Shown: positions 25,576-35,268, counted from the first letter of the stretch. The stretch: 64,000 nt of DNA from JANPCX01 sp031431125 (GCA_031431125.1 JANPCX010000018.1:20145-84144); one strand, 5' to 3'. The notes: generated from the letters alone by a model not told the origin. Program-made: numbers and translations.

Positions 25576-26774
25576 ACATGGTCGCCGTCACGGGCTTGGG
25601 CGCCGTCTCGCCTTGTGGGAACTCGCTGGAAGGCTTGTTCGAGGCCTTGCTCAACGGGCGCTCAGCGCTGGCCCCCGTCTTCCCAGAGCTGGCCAAACCT
25701 GCTGCAGCGGCTCAGGTGGAGTTCGATGTCAGTCAGTGGTTTACCAAGCTGCAACTGGCTGGGGTGGATCGTGTGAGCCAACTCGCTGTTGCTGCGGCTG
25801 ATTTGGCGATGAAAAACGCGGGCGCAATCAACCAAGTTGACCCTGATCGACTGGGTGTTTTTCTTGGCTGTGGCATGGGCGGTGCTGCGGCGCTGGAAAC
25901 TGCCTACCAAGGTGGGTCCAGGGTTCCGCCTTTGACGATTCCTGCCTTCATGCCCAACGCACCCGCAGCCCATGTGGCCATGCGCCAGCAAGCCCGTGGG
26001 CCCGTGCTCACTTATTCGGTGGCATGTGCCTCTTCGGCAGTGGCCATTGCGGAGGCTGCCAAGGCCGTACAACGTGGTGATGTCGACATGGCCATTGCCG
26101 GTGGCAGCGAGGCGTTGATCGTGCCTGGCGTGGTGCTGGCTTGGCAGGCCATGCACACTTTGGCGCGTTTTGAGGCCGGCGAGGCCGCGCGCTGTGTGCG
26201 CCCCTTCTCAATCGATCGCAGCGGATTTGCGCTGGGCGAAGGGGCGGCTTTTTTGATCTTGGAGTCCGCTGAGCGCGCCCGAAAACGCGGTGCTCGCGTG
26301 CATGCCCACTTGTCAGGTTGGGGTTTGAGTTGCGATGCGACCCACCTCACCAAACCTGATGCATTGGGACAGGCCAAAGCCATCCGCAGCGCTTTGGCCA
26401 TGGCCAATCTCGCGCCCAAAGACATCGGTTACTGCAATGCACACGGAACGGCCACGAAGGCGGGTGATGTGGTTGAATGCCAGACGCTGGCCGAGGTGTG
26501 GGGGCCCGCTGTGGGGGACTTGCTCGTCAGCTCGACCAAGGCCTTGCATGGTCATTTACTCGGCGCAGCCGGTGCCCTCGAGGCGGTGATCACAGTCTTG
26601 GCTTTGCAGCGTGGCCAGTTGCCACCGAATGCGCACTGTTCGACCATGGACCCTGACTGCCAGCTGAACTTGGTCTCGCCTGATCGACCACAAGCACCGC
26701 ATGTGCGTGCTGCCATCAGCAATTCGTTTGCTTTTGGTGGGACGAATGCGGTGCTGCTGTTCAGTCGAGGTTGA
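25572..26774 (+). CDS. Beta-ketoacyl-ACP synthase (FabF-like, stand-alone)
   Basis: A 400-residue ketosynthase with a complete Cys-His-His triad: C152 in V-A-C-A-S-S-A, H291 in N-A-H-G-T-A-T, and H328 in H-G-H-L-L-G-A-A-G, with K323. No chain-length-factor partner is adjacent, so it is likely the third ketosynthase (ApeR-like) rather than the KS-CLF core. The GTG start overlaps the ACP stop; ATG 25578 is an alternative. Its stop is immediately next to the stop of the convergent lipoprotein gene. Confidence 0.9.
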   Translation: MNMVAVTGLGAVSPCGNSLEGLFEALLNGRSALAPVFPELAKPAAAAQVEFDVSQWFTKLQLAGVDRVSQLAVAAADLAMKNAGAINQVDPDRLGVFLGCGMGGAAALETAYQGGSRVPPLTIPAFMPNAPAAHVAMRQQARGPVLTYSVACASSAVAIAEAAKAVQRGDVDMAIAGGSEALIVPGVVLAWQAMHTLARFEAGEAARCVRPFSIDRSGFALGEGAAFLILESAERARKRGARVHAHLSGWGLSCDATHLTKPDALGQAKAIRSALAMANLAPKDIGYCNAHGTATKAGDVVECQTLAEVWGPAVGDLLVSSTKALHGHLLGAAGALEAVITVLALQRGQLPPNAHCSTMDPDCQLNLVSPDRPQAPHVRAAISNSFAFGGTNAVLLFSRG

Positions 26775-27362
26775 TCAACGGATTTTAATCTGCCGAATCA
26801 CATCGTCCGCGATCGCGTAGATTTGTTGCGGTGTCACGGTAGCGAAAATGCCATGACCCGCGGATGAGCTGGTGTTGATGCTTTGAGCGCCGAACAAGGT
26901 GCCGTTTTGCAGATCGGTGTAGCGCATTTGAGCGTCAATGTAGGCGTTGCCCGTCATGATTCCAAACAAGATGCGTGCGCCTTGACCCACGACGCGGTAG
27001 TCGTTCACATTCACGGCCAACAAGGTGCCGGCTTGGCCCGACTGACGCACTTCACCCTCTTGCCATTCGAACTGGATACCGGCAGCCTTGGTTTGCTGCT
27101 CGAAAATTGCGCGCCATTCGTCTTTGAAATAGCCCCAGTCTTTAGATTCGCTGCTGATCTTGGAGCCTGACACGTTCAGGACGAGTCGATTGGCAGAGGC
27201 CTCAGGAACCTTCACCGTGACGTTCACGGGGGCGGCTGCTGGTGTTGTTGCCGCGTTGGTGCTCGCGGGTTGTGCGGGTGCGGGCTCGCTTCTTTGTACG
27301 GTTGCGGCGCATCCACCGAGCACCACGCACAGAGCCAGGGTGGAGATTTTCAGAGTTTTCAT
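26775..27362 (-). CDS. DUF4410-like lipoprotein
   Basis: A 195-residue lipoprotein with lipobox L-G-G-C (Cys18), then a Pro/Ala/Thr-rich linker to about residue 50 and a folded domain with L-x-x-x-Y-R-V-V-G-Q-G-A-R-I-L-F-G, characteristic of DUF4410-type proteins. It is the last gene of the minus arm, 38 bases after the ketoreductase gene. Aryl polyene clusters commonly contain a small lipoprotein; its function is unknown. Confidence 0.7.
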   Translation of the reverse strand: MKTLKISTLALCVVLGGCAATVQRSEPAPAQPASTNAATTPAAAPVNVTVKVPEASANRLVLNVSGSKISSESKDWGYFKDEWRAIFEQQTKAAGIQFEWQEGEVRQSGQAGTLLAVNVNDYRVVGQGARILFGIMTGNAYIDAQMRYTDLQNGTLFGAQSINTSSSAGHGIFATVTPQQIYAIADDVIRQIKIR

Positions 27363-27400
27363 GTGATCCCTTGGAGGTAAAGAAAGATGAGCGCGGCAGT

Positions 27401-28156
27401 CTAAGCCATGCCTCCATTGATCGAAATCACCTGGCCGCTGATGTAACCCGCTGCATCGCTCGCCAAAAAAGCCACCAAGGCGGCAACCTCCTCGGCGCGA
27501 CCGGCGCGTTTCATCGGCACCAGGCGTTCGATCAGCGCTTTGTCAAACGCGCCTTCGATCATGGTGGACTCGATGATCCCCGGTGCCACCGCATTGACGG
27601 TGATGCCTCGGCTGGCCAATTCCAGTGACAGCGACTTGGTCGCGCTGTTGAGCGCACCTTTGGCCGCCGCGTAGTTGACCTGGCCCCGGTTACCCGTGAG
27701 CGAGGCGATTGAGGAGATGTTGATGATGCGGCCCCAGCGGGTGCGGATCATGGGCATGGTCAAGGGCTGGGTCACGTTGAAGAAGCCGTTGACCGATACG
27801 TCCATCACCTGTTGCCACTGTTCGGCGCGCAATGCTGGAAAGGCGGCGTCATCGTGGGTGCCTGCGTTGTTCACCAGCACTTGGATCGGCCCGGCTTCGA
27901 GCAGTTTTGTGCAGGCTGCTGCTGCTGCCTCGCGGTCGGTGACGTTGAAGGCCATGGCTTCGGCGCTGCCGCCCGCCGCGTTGATTTCGTCGGTGATCGC
28001 CCGTGCGGCTGCGAGGCGACTGTTCGCATGCAGCACGACATGCAGCCCGCTTGCGGCCAGTGCCCGGGCAATGGCGCTGCCGAGGTCGCCGCTGGCGCCG
28101 GTCACGAGGGCCCGTTTTTTCTTGGGCGGGGTGTCGTTGTTAATGTGTTGATTCAT
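27401..28156 (-). CDS. 3-oxoacyl-ACP reductase (FabG/ApeQ-like)
   Basis: A 251-residue short-chain dehydrogenase with the cofactor motif T-G-A-S-G-D-L-G (19-26), N-N-A-G (96-99), catalytic Ser148/149, Tyr162 and Lys166 in Y-A-A-A-K, and the C-terminal G-Y-I-S-G-Q-V-I-S-I-N-G-G-M-A. It reduces the 3-oxo intermediate on the ACP with NADPH. The role in polyene elongation follows from its 4-base overlap with the dehydratase gene and from homology to ApeQ. Confidence 0.92.
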   Translation of the reverse strand: MNQHINNDTPPKKKRALVTGASGDLGSAIARALAASGLHVVLHANSRLAAARAITDEINAAGGSAEAMAFNVTDREAAAAACTKLLEAGPIQVLVNNAGTHDDAAFPALRAEQWQQVMDVSVNGFFNVTQPLTMPMIRTRWGRIINISSIASLTGNRGQVNYAAAKGALNSATKSLSLELASRGITVNAVAPGIIESTMIEGAFDKALIERLVPMKRAGRAEEVAALVAFLASDAAGYISGQVISINGGMA

Positions 28157-28626
28157 AGGGCCAAAGCCGTGTTGAGCACCACAGCGGCGCGACCTTGTGC
28201 GATCTCTCGCCCGCCATGATGTACGGTGAAGGTATACAAGATTTGTTGGGCGTCACCGGCTTGCCGCGTGGCTTCAATGTGCAGGACATCGGCTTGTTCG
28301 GTGGGCACGGGCAAATCGTCAAGTCGCAACACCTGCAGTTGCACCCCCCGTGCGCTGGCCAGGTAGCCCGGGGTGGCGGGCATCCCCGCCGCTTGGCCAA
28401 TGAGGGCACCATGAACCGCCATGGCTTGTGCCGCGTATTCGATCGCCGCCGATGCGAGCAAGCCGCTGCGGGTGCGCAGGGGGTGCGTCGGGTCGCGGTG
28501 GTTGTTGGCGCTGCAAACGATGTGGGCCGGCGACCAGCTGTGCATCTGGTCTAACAAACACATGCTGCCGCTGTGCGGAATCAGGGCTGCAATGCCATCA
28601 CGCTGCAAGGTGGCAGGTGAACTCAT
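28153..28626 (-). CDS. 3-hydroxyacyl-ACP dehydratase, hotdog fold (ApeP-like)
   Basis: A 157-residue hotdog protein. I-P-H-S-G-S-M-C-L-L-D matches the ApeP/FabZ-like I-P-H-x-G-x-M-x-L-L-D entry strand, and a helix E-Y-A-A-Q-A-M-A-V-H-G follows. Dehydration after each reduction creates the conjugated double bonds. ATGA overlaps link it to the ketoreductase and chain-length-factor genes. Confidence 0.85.
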   Translation of the reverse strand: MSSPATLQRDGIAALIPHSGSMCLLDQMHSWSPAHIVCSANNHRDPTHPLRTRSGLLASAAIEYAAQAMAVHGALIGQAAGMPATPGYLASARGVQLQVLRLDDLPVPTEQADVLHIEATRQAGDAQQILYTFTVHHGGREIAQGRAAVVLNTALAL

Positions 28627-29435
28627 GGTTGATTCGAGACGGTGATGTTCAAACGCAGCGCTGGCAGGTAGTCGAGGACCACATCAACCGTCGAGGCGTC
28701 ACCGTGTGCCAAGGCTTGCAGCAGGGGCAATCCGGCCGCGGCGGGAATGGCGCGGCGCAGTGCGTCGAGTGAAGGCTCGGCACACAGGCTTAAATCGCTC
28801 GTTGCATCACTCAACTCGATGTTCAGCCAAGCCAAGCTTTGCGGGTCGCTTGCCGGTGCGAGTAGCAAGGCCAGGCCGAGGTGGTCCGGCAAAGGACGTG
28901 TGCTGTGCAGGGGTTCGGGGTAGGGCGAGTCGCTGGCCACCAGCAGCACGGGCTGGCCTTGCACGACGACGCTGGTGGCGGCTTCGATCAAGCCCGCACC
29001 GAAGCTGCCATCAAACGCACACAAGCTGGTCGACGAGGCGCGGCTGGCCACGGCGATGTGCCAGCAACCCGAGGCTGCGTTGTGCACCGAGTTCGTGAAA
29101 CGAATGGGCGAGACCATGGGCTGGGCGGTGGCCAAGGTTTCGCACAGCACATGGCAATTGTTGCCTTCACCGCTGCTGGAGGTGAAAACCGTGGCCAAGG
29201 TGCTGGGGTCGAGCCCCGCCTGCGCGACGGCTTGGTCGGCCACCGCCATGGCCAGCTTGACGCAAGCACCGGAGCGTCGCCGTTCTGCGGGCGGCAGCCG
29301 TTCGGGCGCTGGCAACACGGTGCTGGCCGCGACATAGGGCGCACGGCCACGCAAGACGTCGGCCCCTGCCAGCCAGTGGCTCAAACCTGGCCCCAGCAAC
29401 CCAATACCCCGAACACCCACGCGAAGCGAACTCAT
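28623..29435 (-). CDS. Ketosynthase chain-length factor 1 (ApeC-like)
   Basis: A 270-residue ketosynthase-like protein, much shorter than a full ketosynthase. Where its partners have T-A-C-S-S, this one has V-H-N-A-A-S-G-C-W, so the catalytic Cys is absent. This is the chain-length-factor (Ketoacyl-synt_2/ApeC) type that pairs with an active ketosynthase. It overlaps the ketosynthase gene upstream (29432-30613) by ATGA. Confidence 0.85.
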   Translation of the reverse strand: MSSLRVGVRGIGLLGPGLSHWLAGADVLRGRAPYVAASTVLPAPERLPPAERRRSGACVKLAMAVADQAVAQAGLDPSTLATVFTSSSGEGNNCHVLCETLATAQPMVSPIRFTNSVHNAASGCWHIAVASRASSTSLCAFDGSFGAGLIEAATSVVVQGQPVLLVASDSPYPEPLHSTRPLPDHLGLALLLAPASDPQSLAWLNIELSDATSDLSLCAEPSLDALRRAIPAAAGLPLLQALAHGDASTVDVVLDYLPALRLNITVSNQP

Positions 29436-30613
29436 GCCACACCTCCCAACACCAAGCTGGCATTGGACCCGCCAAAACCGAAGGAGTTGGACAGCACATG
29501 GCGCAGCGGTGCACGCTGGTTGGTCAACAAGTAATTCATGTGCAAATCGGCATCACGCGTTTGCAGGTTCAAGCCCGCAGGCATCAAACCATGTTCCAAG
29601 GCCAACAGGGCGACCAAGGCTTCCACACCACCGGCCGCACCCAAGGTGTGGCCCGTGGCGCCTTTGGTGGAGCTGCACGGAGTGCCGGTGCCAAACACCG
29701 AACGCACGGCGCGGTCTTCCGACATGTCGTTGCTGGGTGTGGCGGTGCCGTGCAGGTTGATGTAGTCGATGTCTGCGGCTTGCAAGCCCGCATCTGCCAA
29801 GGCTGCCCGCATGGCCGCAATGGCGCCCGCACCTTCTGGATGCGGCGTGCTCATGTGGTGGCCGTCGTTGCTTTCGCCCACGCCCAGCAGCCAACCTTGG
29901 GGCTGGGCGGCTTCGCGCTCCACCAAAGCAAAGGCCGCCGCCTCGCCGATGGACAAACCATTGCGTGCGGCATCCCAAGGCCTGCAGATGTCGTTGGACA
30001 ACAGCTCCAGCGAATTGAAGCCATAGAGCGTGGTCAGGCACAGGCTGTCCACACCGCCGACCACGGCCGCATCGATCAACCCAGCTTCGATCAACCGGGC
30101 TGCATTGCCGTACACCTTGGCGCTGGAGGAGCAGGCGGTGGACACCACCCAGCTCGGCCCCTGCAGTTGCAGCGCTTCGGTCACAAACGCGGCGAGTGAA
30201 TAGGTGTTTTGCGTTGGGCCGTAGAAGAAGCTGTTGGGCAGCGCCCCTTGGGAATCGCGGTGCCGGTAAGCGATTTCGGTTTGCAGCAGACCTGAGGTGC
30301 TGGTGCCCAAAAATACGGCCACACGCCGCGCACCCCAGCGTGCACGCGCGGCCTGCACGGCGGTGAGGAGGCCGTCCTGCTGCAGCCCCAGCCACGCCAA
30401 GCGGTTGTTGCGGCAGTCAAATTTTTGCAGGTGCTCCGGCAAGACGACACTGTCCACGCCATCGACCTCGCCGGTCCAGGTGGTCAAGGGCAGTTGCTCG
30501 AACCGGACGGGGGCGAGGCCGCTGCGCTGCGCCAACAGGGCCTCCAGGTGCGCGGCCCGACCAGCGCCCAAGGCGCTGGTGGCGGTGCTGAGGGTGATGG
30601 GCAAACGTTTCAT
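29432..30613 (-). CDS. Beta-ketoacyl-ACP synthase (ApeO-like), pair 1
   Basis: A 393-residue ketosynthase with the triad C161 (S-T-A-C-S-S-S), H288 (N-L-H-G-T-A-T) and H322 (G-A-T-G-H-T-L-G-A-A-G), plus K317. ATG 30613 is used because it gives the family N-terminus (L-P-I-T-L-S-T-A-T-S-A-L-G) and the 4-base overlap with the methyltransferase stop. With the adjacent chain-length factor it forms the first KS-CLF heterodimer for polyene chain elongation. Confidence 0.92.
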   Translation of the reverse strand: MKRLPITLSTATSALGAGRAAHLEALLAQRSGLAPVRFEQLPLTTWTGEVDGVDSVVLPEHLQKFDCRNNRLAWLGLQQDGLLTAVQAARARWGARRVAVFLGTSTSGLLQTEIAYRHRDSQGALPNSFFYGPTQNTYSLAAFVTEALQLQGPSWVVSTACSSSAKVYGNAARLIEAGLIDAAVVGGVDSLCLTTLYGFNSLELLSNDICRPWDAARNGLSIGEAAAFALVEREAAQPQGWLLGVGESNDGHHMSTPHPEGAGAIAAMRAALADAGLQAADIDYINLHGTATPSNDMSEDRAVRSVFGTGTPCSSTKGATGHTLGAAGGVEALVALLALEHGLMPAGLNLQTRDADLHMNYLLTNQRAPLRHVLSNSFGFGGSNASLVLGGVA

Positions 30614-31356
30614 CGGGCGGAGGCGTCCAGCCGAGCCACCAGCAGCACGTTTGCAAAGGGTGTGCCGTGGCTCATGGGTTGGTTTTGCACTGAAAACCCG
30701 AGCGACTCCAGCTGGGCGATCCACAGCGCCAGTGTGCGTCCGTATTGAGGCACCACGCGGTGGCCGCGCACAAAGGTGACCACGGCATCGACCCACTGGC
30801 TGGCCCAGAAGCCGCGTTTAGAGGCGGCATCGCCCACGCGCAGCAAGAGCGTGCCGCGAGACTTGAGCAGCGCGTCGCGCACACGAACCAGCACCTGGTC
30901 TTGTTCGGGCACGGTGATGTAGTGCAGCACGTCCAGGATCACGACGGTGTCCACCTCAGGAAAGGCGGTGCAACGCATGTCACCACAAATGAATTCGGCG
31001 CTTTCGCCCAGTGCTGCTTGAGCGCGTTTGACGTCGCGCGGCATGAGCTCAACGCCGGTGACGCGGGCATTGCCGGGGGCTGGTGCCCAAGCGCTGGGCC
31101 ATTGGCCTTGCGAGGCCAGCACGCCGCTGGCCCGCAGCAAACTGGCCAGCAAACCTTGTCCGCAACCAATGTCCAGCACGCGTGCGCCCGGGGCAATCAG
31201 ACCCTGCTTGAGCAAATGGCGAAACACCGGGTCCATGTTCAGTTTGCCGCGGGCAAAGTGCCATGCGAAACGGCCGACAGGGCGGTAGGGCAAGGTGGCG
31301 GCGTCGAGCAACGGCCCCCACTGGGGCGGTGCGCTGGAGTGGGTGGCAGAGTTCAT
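30610..31356 (-). CDS. SAM-dependent methyltransferase
   Basis: A 248-residue class I methyltransferase with SAM motif V-L-D-I-G-C-G-Q-G (60-68) and the later acidic strand V-D-T-V-V-I-L-D-V-L-H-Y. The ATG at 31356 overlaps the deacetylase stop (ATGA). It resembles the small methyltransferases in aryl polyene clusters, which are thought to methylate the aryl ring or hydroxyl group. The target is inferred. Confidence 0.83.
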   Translation of the reverse strand: MNSATHSSAPPQWGPLLDAATLPYRPVGRFAWHFARGKLNMDPVFRHLLKQGLIAPGARVLDIGCGQGLLASLLRASGVLASQGQWPSAWAPAPGNARVTGVELMPRDVKRAQAALGESAEFICGDMRCTAFPEVDTVVILDVLHYITVPEQDQVLVRVRDALLKSRGTLLLRVGDAASKRGFWASQWVDAVVTFVRGHRVVPQYGRTLALWIAQLESLGFSVQNQPMSHGTPFANVLLVARLDASAR

Positions 31357-32210
31357 GGTGTTTTTTCTTGATCGGTCGGCCCGAATGCTTGCGGCAAGGT
31401 GACGGTGCGAAGGCCGCTTTGTTGAAACCGACGCAACAAGGCTGGAAGCACCTCCAGAATCACCGGCTTGCCCTGAGCGCTGCACGCAGCATTGCCGTCG
31501 TGCAGCAGCAGAATGTCGCCAGCGGCCAGGCCGCGCGTGAGGCGGGCTTGGACCAGGGCCGGGTCACTTTTCACGGTGTCGAATCCGCGCCGAGTCCAGC
31601 TCACGAGTTGCAGGCCTTGCCGGTACAAAACCGGGTCGAGGAAGGGATTGCGCAAACCCGCGGGTGCGCGAAAAAAGCGCGGTTTCTCGCCAGTGATTTG
31701 GCTCAAATGGTCTTGCGCTTGCCCAATGTCACGCGCCATGGCCTTGGGCCCCCACACGGAAAAGCTGTGGGCATGCGCATGGCTGTGGTTTTGTACGCTG
31801 TGGCCGCGACGAACGATGTCGCGGCACAAAACGGGATACTGCTGCGCCTGCTTCGCAATACAAAAAAAGGTGGCGCGCGCTTGATGTTCATCCAGCAGGT
31901 CGAGGACCGCGGGGGTGATGGCCGGATCGGGGCCATCGTCGATGGTGAGGGAGACCTCGCTGCGCGCGACCGAAGCGTCGGGCAAACGCCTGACATTGGC
32001 CCCCAACCAGGTGGAGCGCGGCCACAGACCGGTGGCCGTGATGAGGGCATGGTCCAGCGCCAGCGCCCCCAAGGCCCAAGGCCACAGCGCAGGCGACATG
32101 ACCACCGCTGCCGCTGCTGCCACATGGCCCACCACACTGGCCTGAAGCAATGCCGGTGCGCGCCAAGGGCGGTCAAAACCCGTGTTTGTGGAGGAATGTG
32201 AGGCGGACAT
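31353..32210 (-). CDS. Polysaccharide deacetylase (NodB-like) family protein
   Basis: A 285-residue protein. A hydrophobic N-terminal region (about 20-55) precedes a NodB-type carbohydrate esterase domain with L-T-I-D-D-G-P-D-P (catalytic Asp and metal Asp) and N-H-S-H-A-H-A-H (metal His pair). It is probably membrane-anchored and acts on an N-acetyl sugar. A deacetylase inside a polyene cluster is unusual and hints at an amino sugar in the lipid head. ATG 32210 is used; an in-frame TTG at 32222 is the alternative. Confidence 0.8.
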   Translation of the reverse strand: MSASHSSTNTGFDRPWRAPALLQASVVGHVAAAAAVVMSPALWPWALGALALDHALITATGLWPRSTWLGANVRRLPDASVARSEVSLTIDDGPDPAITPAVLDLLDEHQARATFFCIAKQAQQYPVLCRDIVRRGHSVQNHSHAHAHSFSVWGPKAMARDIGQAQDHLSQITGEKPRFFRAPAGLRNPFLDPVLYRQGLQLVSWTRRGFDTVKSDPALVQARLTRGLAAGDILLLHDGNAACSAQGKPVILEVLPALLRRFQQSGLRTVTLPQAFGPTDQEKTP

Positions 32211-32239
32211 GGAAGGGTGCAATCACGAGCCGGAAATTG

Positions 32240-34636
32240 TCACACAGGGCTTGATTGACGAGCCGGAATGAAGGCAGCCGACAGCAGCAGGCTCAACAAA
32301 ATTCCGGGCGCCACCACCTGGCCGATGGCCAAGAGCACGGGAATGTTGGAGAAGGCCAAAAAAGCAAACGAGATGATGGCGGTGAGGTTGGCCAAAGCCA
32401 ATGAGGCCAAGGTGTCGTTGTCGATCACCGCCGCTGTGCCCGCGGGCTGGGCATCTTGTTGTACGCGAATTTGGTCGAAGAACAGCGCATAGTTTGAGCC
32501 TATGGCCACCGTGAGCAACAGGCCGACCAAATGCAAAATGCCCAAGGGCACCTGGGCCCAGGTCAAGCCCGCCAGCACCACCACCACCGCCGCGACGATG
32601 GGCAAGGCCAAACGCAGCAAACGGGGACCCGAGCGCAGGTGCAAGGCCAGCAGCAAACACACGGACAGCCCACCTAGCAGGGCTTGGTAGCGGGCTTCCT
32701 TCAAGTAGCGGCCATAGAGGCCATCAAGCTCGTCCTTGATGTTGAACGCCTGGGCGTTGGGCAAGCTGGACAGTGCCTGACGCAGCTTGGGTATGTCAGC
32801 AGCGCGTTCGCCGTTTTGCAGGCTCAGCAGCGCCCGCCACGGGCGACCGCTGGCGGCGTCACCGGGGATGAGTTGCGCATCCAGTGCGCTGCCCAAGGCC
32901 GTTGCTTGCAGTGCCTCGCGGGTCAACAAGGGGCGTTGACGAGCCGCCTGCACATCCTCGACAAAAGCGCTCAAGCGTCGGGCTGGTAGCGGCCCATCCA
33001 CCGTGGCTTGTTCCAGGCGGGGAGCCAAGGTGCTGGCGTCGGGCAAAGCGTCTAAACGCTGTCGTTGCACTGCTGGGCTGGGCAAGAGCCGGGTGGGCGA
33101 CTCGTAGCCCTGGATCAAACCGGAGGCGACCAAACCGTCAAGCACCTGGCTGGCTGCCTCGGCTTGTGCCAGCACGCCTGCTTCGTCGGGCGCAGACACG
33201 GCCACCCAACTGCCGGAGTCGGTGGTGCCCAGGTCGGCGCGCAAGTCCGCGTCGATCTGCATTTTTTCGCCGCCGACAGGGCTGAGCGATGCCAAGTCGC
33301 CACGCCAGGCCGACGGAGAGCTCAGCAGGAGCACCGCAGCGGCGACGGGCAACAAGGCCAGCGGCCAACGCCAACGAGGCAGCACCTGGGTGCAAAGACC
33401 GACCCACTGCCCGAGCCGTTGGCGTGCCCGCGTGCCGGGTGCGCCGTTGGGGGCGAGGGTGGGGAACACACAAAGCGTGGTCAGCGCCGCCGCGGCCAGA
33501 CCGGCAATGGAAAAGACGCCGAGCTGTACCAAGCCTGGAAAGCCAGAGAAAAGCAGGGCTGCAAATCCGCAGAGCGAAGTCCACAGGCCCAAGCGCACGG
33601 TGGGCCAACTCTCGCGCAGCCAGCGCTGGGCGCCTGCGCCCGGTGGGGTGCCCGGCAAGGCCCGGGCTTGAATCAAGTAATAGATGGCGTAGTCCACCGC
33701 TTCACCAATCAAGGTGGTGCCAAAACCCAAGGTGATGCCGTGCACATTGCCGAAGATCAAACTCACTGCAGCAATGCCCACTAAAACGCCGCTGGCCACC
33801 GGCAACAGAGCACCACCCAATGTGCGCAGCGAACCGCCAAATGCCAGCAGCAACAACAGCACGATGGCGATGCCACCGGCCAAGGCCAGTCGTTCCACTT
33901 CGGTTTTGATCTGGGCACGCGAGGCCACGGCGAAACTGCCAGACCCCGAGACCACGAGCTGCAACCCGGGTTGTTTCAGGGCGTCAAAACGCTCGCGCAC
34001 CAGGGCCAAGGCTTTCTCTTGGGCGTCGAGGTCCGAGCCATCTGCGCGCGTGGTGGCGATGAGTACGGCACGGCTCCCATCACGCGAGACCCACACACCA
34101 TCCTCGCTGCGCGGACCTTGCGTCGGCAGCATGGCCTCGGCCATGCGCACGGTCTCGCCCGTTGGGTCACGCAGGATCACGGTTTTGAGCATGGCTCCCG
34201 CGGGCGTGCCCAAGAGCGAGGTGGTTTCGTCGATGGCGGCGCGCAGTCCCTCGACCGTGAAACGCTGCGCGTCGACGGCAGGGCTGAGCAAATAACGGTG
34301 ATCAAACAAAAACCGGCCCGTGGCCTCGAAACCCGCGTTGTCACCGTTGTGGACAGCGTCAAAGAGACCGCTTTCGCGCAGTGTTTTCGCCAGTGCTTGC
34401 GAAGCTTGACGACGCGCTTCAGGGCTTCCACCCTCAATACCCAGCAGCACCAAACGGGCGGCTACACCGCCGCGCAGTTGATCCAACAGCACGGCTTGTT
34501 CAGCGCTGGGGTTGGTGGGTAAAAACGCCGACAAGTCCGCGACATAGTTGGTTTTGATGGTGATGCCCAGTGCGACCAGGACACAACAAAGCCACAAAAT
34601 AACGGCACGGCGGCCGCGCAGCAGCGAGGCATTCAT
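32240..34636 (-). CDS. MMPL family exporter
   Basis: A 798-residue RND-type membrane protein with about 12 helices in two matching halves and two large periplasmic loops (about 35-240 and 440-610). The G-F-G-T-T-L-I-G-E-A-V-D-Y segment in the first half and I-G-S-N-Y-A-L-F-F-D-Q in the second are MMPL helix-4-type motifs. Such exporters are standard in aryl polyene clusters and move the polyene lipid towards the outer membrane. ATGA overlap with the LolA-like gene upstream. Confidence 0.88.
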   Translation of the reverse strand: MNASLLRGRRAVILWLCCVLVALGITIKTNYVADLSAFLPTNPSAEQAVLLDQLRGGVAARLVLLGIEGGSPEARRQASQALAKTLRESGLFDAVHNGDNAGFEATGRFLFDHRYLLSPAVDAQRFTVEGLRAAIDETTSLLGTPAGAMLKTVILRDPTGETVRMAEAMLPTQGPRSEDGVWVSRDGSRAVLIATTRADGSDLDAQEKALALVRERFDALKQPGLQLVVSGSGSFAVASRAQIKTEVERLALAGGIAIVLLLLLAFGGSLRTLGGALLPVASGVLVGIAAVSLIFGNVHGITLGFGTTLIGEAVDYAIYYLIQARALPGTPPGAGAQRWLRESWPTVRLGLWTSLCGFAALLFSGFPGLVQLGVFSIAGLAAAALTTLCVFPTLAPNGAPGTRARQRLGQWVGLCTQVLPRWRWPLALLPVAAAVLLLSSPSAWRGDLASLSPVGGEKMQIDADLRADLGTTDSGSWVAVSAPDEAGVLAQAEAASQVLDGLVASGLIQGYESPTRLLPSPAVQRQRLDALPDASTLAPRLEQATVDGPLPARRLSAFVEDVQAARQRPLLTREALQATALGSALDAQLIPGDAASGRPWRALLSLQNGERAADIPKLRQALSSLPNAQAFNIKDELDGLYGRYLKEARYQALLGGLSVCLLLALHLRSGPRLLRLALPIVAAVVVVLAGLTWAQVPLGILHLVGLLLTVAIGSNYALFFDQIRVQQDAQPAGTAAVIDNDTLASLALANLTAIISFAFLAFSNIPVLLAIGQVVAPGILLSLLLSAAFIPARQSSPV

Positions 34637-35268
34637 TGACTGGCCGCCGCAGCCGGTTTGTTGGCTGCCACCAGGGGTTCTATCGTCATGACCGAGCGGT
34701 CACCATCGGCCATGGCGATGGTGACCTCACGAACCACGCTTTGCTGGCCAGTCAAACGCAGCACACTGATCTGTTCACGCAAGCGGGCCTCACGCGGCAC
34801 CAGTTCCAGCGACCAGCGCTGCGGGGTTCCAGTGACGGCGGTGGTGAAATGTTTCTCCAGCGCATCCTGGTTGCCCGTCATGGTGCCGCGAATGGCTTCG
34901 ACGATGATGCTGGCCTCGGGCACCGAGTCAACCGGCACGGTGCGGCTGCGACTGCCCATGCTCATGGTCATTTGTTTGCCGACTACGGCCATGCGCTCTT
35001 GGCGCGGCTTCAAGTTTTCCCGCACAAAGGTGTCGGGTGCTTCAAACGACAGGCGGCCCGAAAACTCCAGGGGGCGTTCAAGCATCGCCACATTGCGTTT
35101 TTCGGTGAAAGTGGCTTCGCCCGACTTCACCTGCGCCAGCAGCTGCATCAGTTGCGGCAATTCAAACTTGGTTTGGGCCCAAGCCGGTGCCAGGTACAGC
35201 GCCATCGAGAGCAGGCTCAGAACCAAGAAGGGCGCCCAGCGCTGAAGGGGGTGGTCAAAATGATTCAT
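34633..35268 (-). CDS. LolA-like outer-membrane lipoprotein carrier family protein
   Basis: A 211-residue protein with a signal sequence (cleavage after P-A-W-A, about residue 31) and a LolA-like beta fold: F-T-E-K-R, P-L-E-F-S-G-R-L-S-F-E-A-P-D-T-F-V-R. It lies between the LpxL-like acyltransferase and the MMPL exporter with 4-base overlaps, so it probably carries the finished lipid across the periplasm. True LolA ferries lipoproteins; this is a cluster-specific relative. Confidence 0.8.
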   Translation of the reverse strand: MNHFDHPLQRWAPFLVLSLLSMALYLAPAWAQTKFELPQLMQLLAQVKSGEATFTEKRNVAMLERPLEFSGRLSFEAPDTFVRENLKPRQERMAVVGKQMTMSMGSRSRTVPVDSVPEASIIVEAIRGTMTGNQDALEKHFTTAVTGTPQRWSLELVPREARLREQISVLRLTGQQSVVREVTIAMADGDRSVMTIEPLVAANKPAAAASQ

